Translations under genes and position numbers: made by a program
DNA from: JAUVPY01 sp034412795
Lineage (GTDB): Bacteria; Chloroflexota; Anaerolineae; 4572-78; NAK82
Length of the DNA: 64,000 bases
Assembly (NCBI GenBank): GCA_034412795.1
Contig: DAOUMD010000032.1
Span: 1 to 64,000 of the forward strand
Direction of reading: 5' to 3'
Notes under the pieces: model-generated
Told to the model about the DNA's origin: nothing
Seen by the model: only the letters and a program-made list of their open reading frames with translations
Databases searched by the model: none
Shown here: one piece after another, positions 58,905 through 64,000 of the stretch
Layout of the letters: every line of letters starts with the position of its first letter
Position numbering within the stretch: position 1 is the stretch's first letter

Positions 58905-59738
58905 CTACACCTCCAAGTCATAGTCCGGCCCCGGAACGATCAACTTATGTCGCTTTGGCTTGCGGCCATCCTTGGCAATCTCCAGGGTGTAGGTATCGGC
59001 TCGTAGTCTGCCGATGGTGAAGCGGCCATCATCCTTGAGAGGCACCTCCAATCCCTGCTCGACTAAGGTCAGGTGCAGATCCTCCAGAGGCGTATCGGTA
59101 TGAACAGTACCGCCAATGGTCCAAAGGACATCCGGCTCGAACCCTTCGACCAATGCCTCAGTAGAGGGCTCGGCTGATTGCCCGATACGCAGTTGGCGCG
59201 TGCGCACTAGTGGCGTGACCAGCGGCTGGTAGGGATCAACGGCCAGCGTTACCATTAATACAATAGCCGGCCGTATCTCATTGTCCAGGGCGCCCCAAAC
59301 GTCGGCCGGATTTTGCAACATTTCCTCTTGTGCTACTTGGAGGGGAACAGGCGCAGACTGATCTCCCAGGCCCTTGGGCAGTAACTCCGGGGGTAAGTGG
59401 GGCTGGCGGAAAAGGGCCATCAAGGCCCTGGCCAGCAGGTTGTGTTCATCCTCCGGTTCGTTGGCCCAGGCAGTGATCATATAATAAACGTCGATACGGG
59501 CCGGTGTGCGTCGCTGGGTGACGGTGCCGTCCTTGTTGTGCTCGACCGACCACTGCTGCGACTGGCGCAGTTTACGATTTTCGCGGATGTCGTAGAGAAA
59601 AAGATTCAAGGTGGGCCGGTTGAGTCGCGCCGACCATTCCCGCTTGGGCTGATCAAAGGCGATGTCAACCTCGCCCTTTTTGATAGGTATTTCCTGGATC
59701 AGGAGTTTTTTCAGCACTTCGTCTAAGTCGTGGAACAT
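58905..59738 (-). CDS. DUF4255/Pvc16-like tail terminator protein
   Basis: Residues 1-190 are DUF4255: LDEVLKKLLIQEIPIKKGEV, a NRPTLNLFLYDIRENRKLR strand and RIDVYYMITAWANEPEDEH. This family (Afp16, Pvc16) caps the tail end and sets its length. Residues 205-277 form a carboxypeptidase-regulatory-like beta domain (GRFTIGRLRADTYTLEIA), a common C-terminal addition in actinobacterial and chloroflexal members. AAGGAG precedes the ATG. It precedes the sheath gene in the operon; a 220-bp gap without genes lies between. Confidence 0.9.
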   Translation of the reverse strand: MFHDLDEVLKKLLIQEIPIKKGEVDIAFDQPKREWSARLNRPTLNLFLYDIRENRKLRQSQQWSVEHNKDGTVTQRRTPARIDVYYMITAWANEPEDEHNLLARALMALFRQPHLPPELLPKGLGDQSAPVPLQVAQEEMLQNPADVWGALDNEIRPAIVLMVTLAVDPYQPLVTPLVRTRQLRIGQSAEPSTEALVEGFEPDVLWTIGGTVHTDTPLEDLHLTLVEQGLEVPLKDDGRFTIGRLRADTYTLEIAKDGRKPKRHKLIVPGPDYDLEV

Positions 59739-59834
59739 GCTTAGCGTGCTCCTTATATCATCCCGAGAGTTATGTAGAACTTTTGCTCATCAGTATTGTC
59801 TGGCTCTCTGGAATCTATGATCTTACTTCGGTTA

Positions 59835-61745
59835 CTATTTGATTTTCTCTTCCAACTTGGTTACCCGCGCGGCCAATGCGTGTACACTCTCCAGGATATC
59901 GTTCATAAGGCCCGGGTCGGTCTGCCCCTGGGGCGTGGACGGCGTCTGAGACTTACCCTGCCCCATCATAGCCATCATCATACTCCCCATCATGCCGCCC
60001 ATCATGCCACCGGTCCAAGCTCCGAACATGCTCTCCAATGTGCCCTTCTTTTCGCCTGAGGTATCCTCTTTTTTCTCTGGCTCCCAGGCCAGAAACTGCT
60101 CGTGTTTATCCTGTGGGGCGAGGGGCGAGTTGGAGTCTTCATTATCCTTCTTCTCTTCCTTGGTTGACTTCTCTGTCGTCCCTTTGAGAGAGGAAATCTC
60201 AGGCAAAATCGAAGATTTTTCTTCTGAGGTCTTAGTCGTCTTGGAGCTAAACGTTGTCATCTCAATTTCCGTTGGCTCTTTTTTCTTCGTTGGCTTCTTT
60301 TTGCTAAACGGCCACCACGACCGCTTGCTCTTACCCTTACCTTTGCCCTTGTTTGTCGTATCCTGAACGTCTTGTTTGGACTGAGGCGGGGGTTGTTGTG
60401 TCTCAATTGTCTCTTGTTTTTTCTCTTGTTTTTTCTCTTGTTCAGACTCCGCCAACATCTTTGACAGTGGATCCTCGCCCAAGGGCACTTTTTCGAATTC
60501 AAGAGATTTGGACTTGCTTTGCCCCTTCTCGTTTCCCTTCTCAGATTCTGTTAAGGGTTTGGAGGGCGGGTCTTCGACCACGAGTACATTTTCGGATTCA
60601 AGAGATTTAGACTCGCTTGGCTTTGTCTTAGTTGTCTCTGGTTTTTTCTCTTGTTCAGACTCCACCAACATCTTTGACAGTGGATCATCGCCCAAGGACA
60701 CTTTTTCGGATTCAAGAGATTTAGACTTGCTTGGCTTTGTCTTAGTTGTCTCTGGTTTTTTCTCTTGTTTAGACTCCACCAACATCTTTGACAGCGGATC
60801 CTCGCCCAAGGGCACTTTTTCGAATTCAAGAGATCCAGACTTGCTTTGCTTTGTCTCAGTTGTCTCTGGTTTTTTCTCTTGCTTGGGCGGGGCTTTCGTT
60901 TTTGGCTCTATAATTGAATTGATTAGTTCCGCCCGTTCCTTGGGTGATTTCTTATTCCATTCTTCTTCGGTGAGACCGACCTGGTCCCAATAATGTCTTT
61001 GCACAACGTTTGCGTCCGCCGTCCGTACCTGGGGGTGCGCCCCGCGCGTATGCCCAATCTTGTCTCCCCCTTGCTGCACGATGTGCGTTAGCTCGTGAGC
61101 GAGCAGCCGCTTGCCGGTGCTGGAACCCGGGTCATAGTTGCCTGCGTCAAAGTAAATGTCGCTGCCGTGGGTAAAGGCCTTGGCTTGCAGTTCTTGGTTC
61201 AATTCAGCCGCATCGTTGTCGGTGTGGACACGTACCTGGCCGAAGTCCGCCCCGAAGCGGCGCTCCATGTCGCTGCGCACCTCCTCAGGTAAGGGGCTGC
61301 CCTTGCCCTGGAGGCCGGTCAAGCGCCTCTCAACTTCCTCCTCAGCCTCGAAAGCGTCCCCAGCCTGGCGCGGCGCGATGGGCTTCATTTGAAGCTCTTC
61401 CTCTTCCTCCTGGCGTTGGACCGCAGGTGCCTCGGTGGCCGGCGCTGGCTGGCTGGTGACCTGGTCTGCCATCCGGTCGGCTTCCTGCTCGTACTGGTCG
61501 CCCGCCGGGCCTACCTTTAGCTTGGCCTGAATCACACGCCCGACGGCGCGATTGCCGGCTGTGCGTTGTAGAGCCAGGATATCGGCTGGCCTGGCAGTCT
61601 CCGGATGTGTCATAGCCTGCTGTAGCTGCAGGGGATCGGCCTGTTCAATCAGCGACGCTGGTCCCTGGCTGGTTGGCTTGGGCTTTCGTGCTTTGGACTC
61701 TGCTTCTTTTGACTGGTTAGACGCTTGCTTATGTTGGCCTGCCAT
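59835..61745 (-). CDS. DUF4157 eCIS core protein with repeat and Met-rich tail
   Basis: From ATG 61745 (AAAGGGGAGCAC upstream) the product is 636 residues. The eCIS entry LQRTAGNRAVGRVIQAKLKV and PAVQRQEEEEEL lead to a DUF4157 domain (about 140-230) with LPEEVRSDMERRFGADFGQV and the metalloprotease motif HELTH at about 217-221. After it, a Lys/Glu-rich region holds four 38-42-residue repeats (SLEFEKVPLGEDPLSKMLVE). Then come a basic Trp-containing patch, a Met/Gly-rich stretch (GMMGGMMGSMMMAMMGQ) and a coiled-coil tail. No known toxin domain is present. DUF4157 proteins mark eCIS clusters, as cargo or as carriers. Confidence 0.88.
   Translation of the reverse strand: MAGQHKQASNQSKEAESKARKPKPTSQGPASLIEQADPLQLQQAMTHPETARPADILALQRTAGNRAVGRVIQAKLKVGPAGDQYEQEADRMADQVTSQPAPATEAPAVQRQEEEEELQMKPIAPRQAGDAFEAEEEVERRLTGLQGKGSPLPEEVRSDMERRFGADFGQVRVHTDNDAAELNQELQAKAFTHGSDIYFDAGNYDPGSSTGKRLLAHELTHIVQQGGDKIGHTRGAHPQVRTADANVVQRHYWDQVGLTEEEWNKKSPKERAELINSIIEPKTKAPPKQEKKPETTETKQSKSGSLEFEKVPLGEDPLSKMLVESKQEKKPETTKTKPSKSKSLESEKVSLGDDPLSKMLVESEQEKKPETTKTKPSESKSLESENVLVVEDPPSKPLTESEKGNEKGQSKSKSLEFEKVPLGEDPLSKMLAESEQEKKQEKKQETIETQQPPPQSKQDVQDTTNKGKGKGKSKRSWWPFSKKKPTKKKEPTEIEMTTFSSKTTKTSEEKSSILPEISSLKGTTEKSTKEEKKDNEDSNSPLAPQDKHEQFLAWEPEKKEDTSGEKKGTLESMFGAWTGGMMGGMMGSMMMAMMGQGKSQTPSTPQGQTDPGLMNDILESVHALAARVTKLEEKIK
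60458..60832 (-). repeat. Tandem coding repeats in the DUF4157 gene
   Basis: Near-identical DNA blocks of about 70 bp start at 60458, 60666 and 60780 (the last two 114 bp apart), with a more divergent unit between the first two. They encode the EKVPLGEDPLSKMLVE units. High DNA identity points to recent expansion by slippage or recombination. Confidence 0.75.
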
Positions 61746-62048
61746 AAGTGCTCCCCTTTTTGAGATTTTGGATGGCTGCAAAGTGACTGGGTGGATGATG
61801 AATTGTGGCCTGCGTATAAATATTAAAACTGACTTGCCATACGCGGGATTTACAAGTCAGCCCCGACACATAAGGCCAGGAATCGGTTTTTCGGGTGGTC
61901 AAAAATGGATAGTCCCGCTAGTCGGAGGGTGGCTCCACATTTCCGTAAGTTATCTACACCTTGACGCCTGATTATCACTATAACACATTTCATTGGTTTT
62001 GGCGGTTACAGAGCAATTACAACTACAATCCTCACCTTTTGAAATCTT

Positions 62049-64000
62049 CTAGTTTACTACCAGATCCGCCTCATTGACCAGACGGCCCATCTTTTGAAGC
62101 TCCCGGCGTGTGCCGTGGAGCAAGTGCTCCATCGTAACCTGACCGCCGCCCGCGTGACTGTTGCTCGAATTTGCTTCGTGCTCGGATGCGGCCAAATAGG
62201 CAGCACTGACGATGACGTTGCGAATGCTGCCCCCAGCCAACTTGAAGCGGCGGGCCATCAGCCCCAGATCCAAGTCTGGAGCGCGGGGCACATCCGGCGG
62301 GAAGAGCGTTTCCCAGATGCGAAGCCGATCGGCTTCTTCGGGGAACGGAAAATCGACGGCGAATTGAAGCCGTCGCGTAAATGCCTCGTCCAGGTTGGCG
62401 CGCAGGTTGGTGGCCAGGATGGTTACACCATCGTAGGCTTCCATACGCTGTAGCAGGTAGCTGATCTCCAAGTTGGCGTAGCGGTCGTGGGCATCCTTGA
62501 CCTCGGACCGCTTGCCGAATATGGCATCCGCCTCGTCGAAGAAGAGAATGGCGTTGCTGTTCTGAGCCTCGCCGAAGATCTTTTCCAGGTTCTTTTCTGT
62601 CTCGCCAATGTACTTGCTGACGACGGTAGAAAGGTCGATCTTGTACAAGTCCAGGCCGAGCTCGGCGGCGATGACCTCGGCGGCCATGGTCTTGCCGGTG
62701 CCTGGGGGGCCGGCAAAGAGGACCGTCACCCCGTTGCTGGAAGCCAACTTCTTGCCGACTCCCCATTCCTCCAGCACCAGTGGACGAGCGCGAACCATAG
62801 CTACCAGTTCGTGCAGCATAGTCAGTTGGTCGTCGGGAAGGATGATGTCGGACCAGAGGTAGCGGGGTATGATCTTGCGGGCCAGACTGGACAGACGCGG
62901 GTTGGAGTGGGCCCGAGCCGCGGCAAACAGGTCTTGGTTCTGCAGCGGCCGGCTCTCCTGGGCTGCTATGTCTCGGGCCGAGGCGACGGCGTCGCGGATT
63001 TGGCCACTGGTCAGCGCAAACTGAGTGGCTAAGGGAGCCAGGTCCATCTCTCCCGCCAAGGCCGCCTGGCCCACAAAATGCTCCCACAGGGCATACCGCT
63101 CGGAATAAGCCGGGACTGGAAATTCCACCCAGAACAGCGGACGTCCCCGGTCAATTCCAGCCGCTCGCCAGGTCTTCTGCGCGGACACGATGGCCAAATC
63201 GGGATAGGCGCATAACTGGCCCAACACATCGGGGGGGGATGTATCCCTCTCGGCCAGGCAGGCGTCCCAATTGAACACATAGGGGATTGCACCCAGCAGA
63301 CGCGCGTCGCGCAGGGCCAACCTGAGCGCCTGTAACGGAGACAATTCATCACCGATGGCAGCCGCCATGTCAACCGCCAGGAGCGGACGGCCTATCCGAG
63401 CTACGCATAGCCTGGCTGCTGCCCTCTGGCTGACCTGGTCCGGTCCATAGAAGGCAAGGACAGCCTGTCCCGATGGCTTGCCCGGGACTTGTTCGCTGAT
63501 CAGCCGTTCCAGGTACGGCCACGCTTCAGCAGCCAATATCTTATCGGCTTCGTTGGTCTCGGACTGCGGCCACAGCAGGTTTGCGCCCGCGCCCAGGTAG
63601 GCGGGGGGTTGATATCTTCCCAAGAGCCAGGCTACGATAGCCTCGTCCGGGACCAGCACCTGGCTCAGCAAAGGCAGCCTGTCCGATCCCGCCTCGGAAA
63701 TGCGCTCCAGCAGGCAGTGTTCGAACAGGGGTGCGTCGTCGGCAAAGTGCGACAACTTCAACAGACGTTCCGGGCCAGGTTCGCACAGCACGCCGAGCAT
63801 AAGATTGACACTTGGTCTTTTGCGGGTGACGTCGTCTTGGAGATAACCATAGAGGCGCTCGTAACGCAGGTCCAGAGCGGGGGCCAGGCAAATCAGGAGT
63901 ATGTCCAGGTCAAAGCGGTCGAGGCCGAAAGCAGTTGCCAGGCGGATCAGGCGGGGTGTCTGATCCTGACTTTGGGCTGTCTCGACCAGAACCTGTGCCT
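62049..64000 (-). CDS. eCIS AAA+ ATPase (Afp15-like), 5' end outside the window
   Basis: The frame stays open to the right edge, so the N-terminus is missing. Visible upstream parts include PALDLRYERLYGYLQDDVTR, a segment typical of the eCIS ATPase N-domain. The C-terminal AAA+ module has Walker A GPPGTGKT, Walker B ILFFDEADAIF, the sensor ILATNLRANLDEAFTRRLQF and a LGLMARRFKLAGGSIRN lid. It probably remodels sheath or cargo during assembly. The DUF4157 gene follows in the operon after a 300-bp gap (61746-62048) in which I found only a weak TATTTATA -10-like box. Confidence 0.93.
   Translation of the reverse strand, partial: AQVLVETAQSQDQTPRLIRLATAFGLDRFDLDILLICLAPALDLRYERLYGYLQDDVTRKRPSVNLMLGVLCEPGPERLLKLSHFADDAPLFEHCLLERISEAGSDRLPLLSQVLVPDEAIVAWLLGRYQPPAYLGAGANLLWPQSETNEADKILAAEAWPYLERLISEQVPGKPSGQAVLAFYGPDQVSQRAAARLCVARIGRPLLAVDMAAAIGDELSPLQALRLALRDARLLGAIPYVFNWDACLAERDTSPPDVLGQLCAYPDLAIVSAQKTWRAAGIDRGRPLFWVEFPVPAYSERYALWEHFVGQAALAGEMDLAPLATQFALTSGQIRDAVASARDIAAQESRPLQNQDLFAAARAHSNPRLSSLARKIIPRYLWSDIILPDDQLTMLHELVAMVRARPLVLEEWGVGKKLASSNGVTVLFAGPPGTGKTMAAEVIAAELGLDLYKIDLSTVVSKYIGETEKNLEKIFGEAQNSNAILFFDEADAIFGKRSEVKDAHDRYANLEISYLLQRMEAYDGVTILATNLRANLDEAFTRRLQFAVDFPFPEEADRLRIWETLFPPDVPRAPDLDLGLMARRFKLAGGSIRNVIVSAAYLAASEHEANSSNSHAGGGQVTMEHLLHGTRRELQKMGRLVNEADLVVN

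Noticed and set aside
60458..60832. CRISPR-like periodic repeats
   Set aside because: The units are in-frame coding repeats of the DUF4157 protein with no unique spacers.

Overview
The window looks like chromosomal DNA of a filamentous or sheath-forming Chloroflexota bacterium (Anaerolineae/Caldilineae-like). This is an inference from several things seen here: remnants of a BTAD-ATPase regulator, a DUF6760 protein beside a contractile injection cluster, FHA/VWA/Ig-like cell-envelope proteins with Pro/Thr linkers, Rieske/cytochrome b genes, and a moderately high G+C content. No rRNA, tRNA or CRISPR array was recognised.

Left part (1-16.4 kb), mostly + strand. A DUF6504 gene sits under a LexA-like palindrome, followed by a DUF6602 nuclease-like gene and a decayed BTAD-ATPase regulator split by an 82-bp inverted-repeat element. 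Next comes an energy/stress island: a small membrane protein, a PRC-barrel protein, a Rieske protein, a cytochrome b fused to two c-type haem domains, an NfeD-like protein, a P-type H+-ATPase, a short phosphoketolase-tail-like ORF, phosphoglycerate mutase, a site-2 protease with CBS domains, an MFS transporter, a ClC chloride channel/antiporter, a tandem universal stress protein, a CBM48 protein and a truncated glucoamylase. Three promoters of this island carry the same array of four CTTAAGGTT-like units in exact 11-bp phase, which suggests one OmpR/PhoB-type regulon.

Middle (16.4-19.8 kb): a scar where a glucoamylase 5' part meets an alpha/beta-hydrolase 5' part, a conserved hypothetical, an IS21 IstB remnant, a Pro/Thr-rich lipoprotein, and a secreted protein that appears to be a bacterial homologue of the animal Hedgehog N-terminal signalling domain with its zinc ligands in place.

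Right part (19.8-64 kb): one long minus-strand block. Its upstream end (64 to about 43 kb) is a contractile injection system of the extracellular (eCIS, Afp/PVC) type: AAA ATPase, DUF4157 protein, DUF4255 terminator, sheath, three tube paralogues, two small eCIS proteins, LysM protein, VgrG-like spike, PAAR tip, gp25, baseplate J, gpI and a DUF4159-like protein. Downstream and in the same direction follow an acidic FHA protein, a membrane VWA protein, an FHA-Ig-FN3 membrane protein, a 2100-residue FG-GAP/nidogen-like/PKD/FN3 surface protein, three tandem secreted tail-fibre-like paralogues, a CARDB-type protein, a SpaA-like membrane protein, an FHA membrane protein and a membrane lytic transglycosylase. 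Close spacing, several overlaps and a domain shared by the transglycosylase and the FHA-Ig protein suggest that the injection machine and the envelope set are one functional unit. My main hypothesis is an injection system that is anchored to, or released through, a specialised cell surface.

Short palindromic elements are scattered through intergenic gaps: three inverted-repeat elements with common CTAGTG tips but different arms, and a modular hairpin element present in two copies, one of them inside the eCIS operon and bracketed by 31-bp direct repeats.
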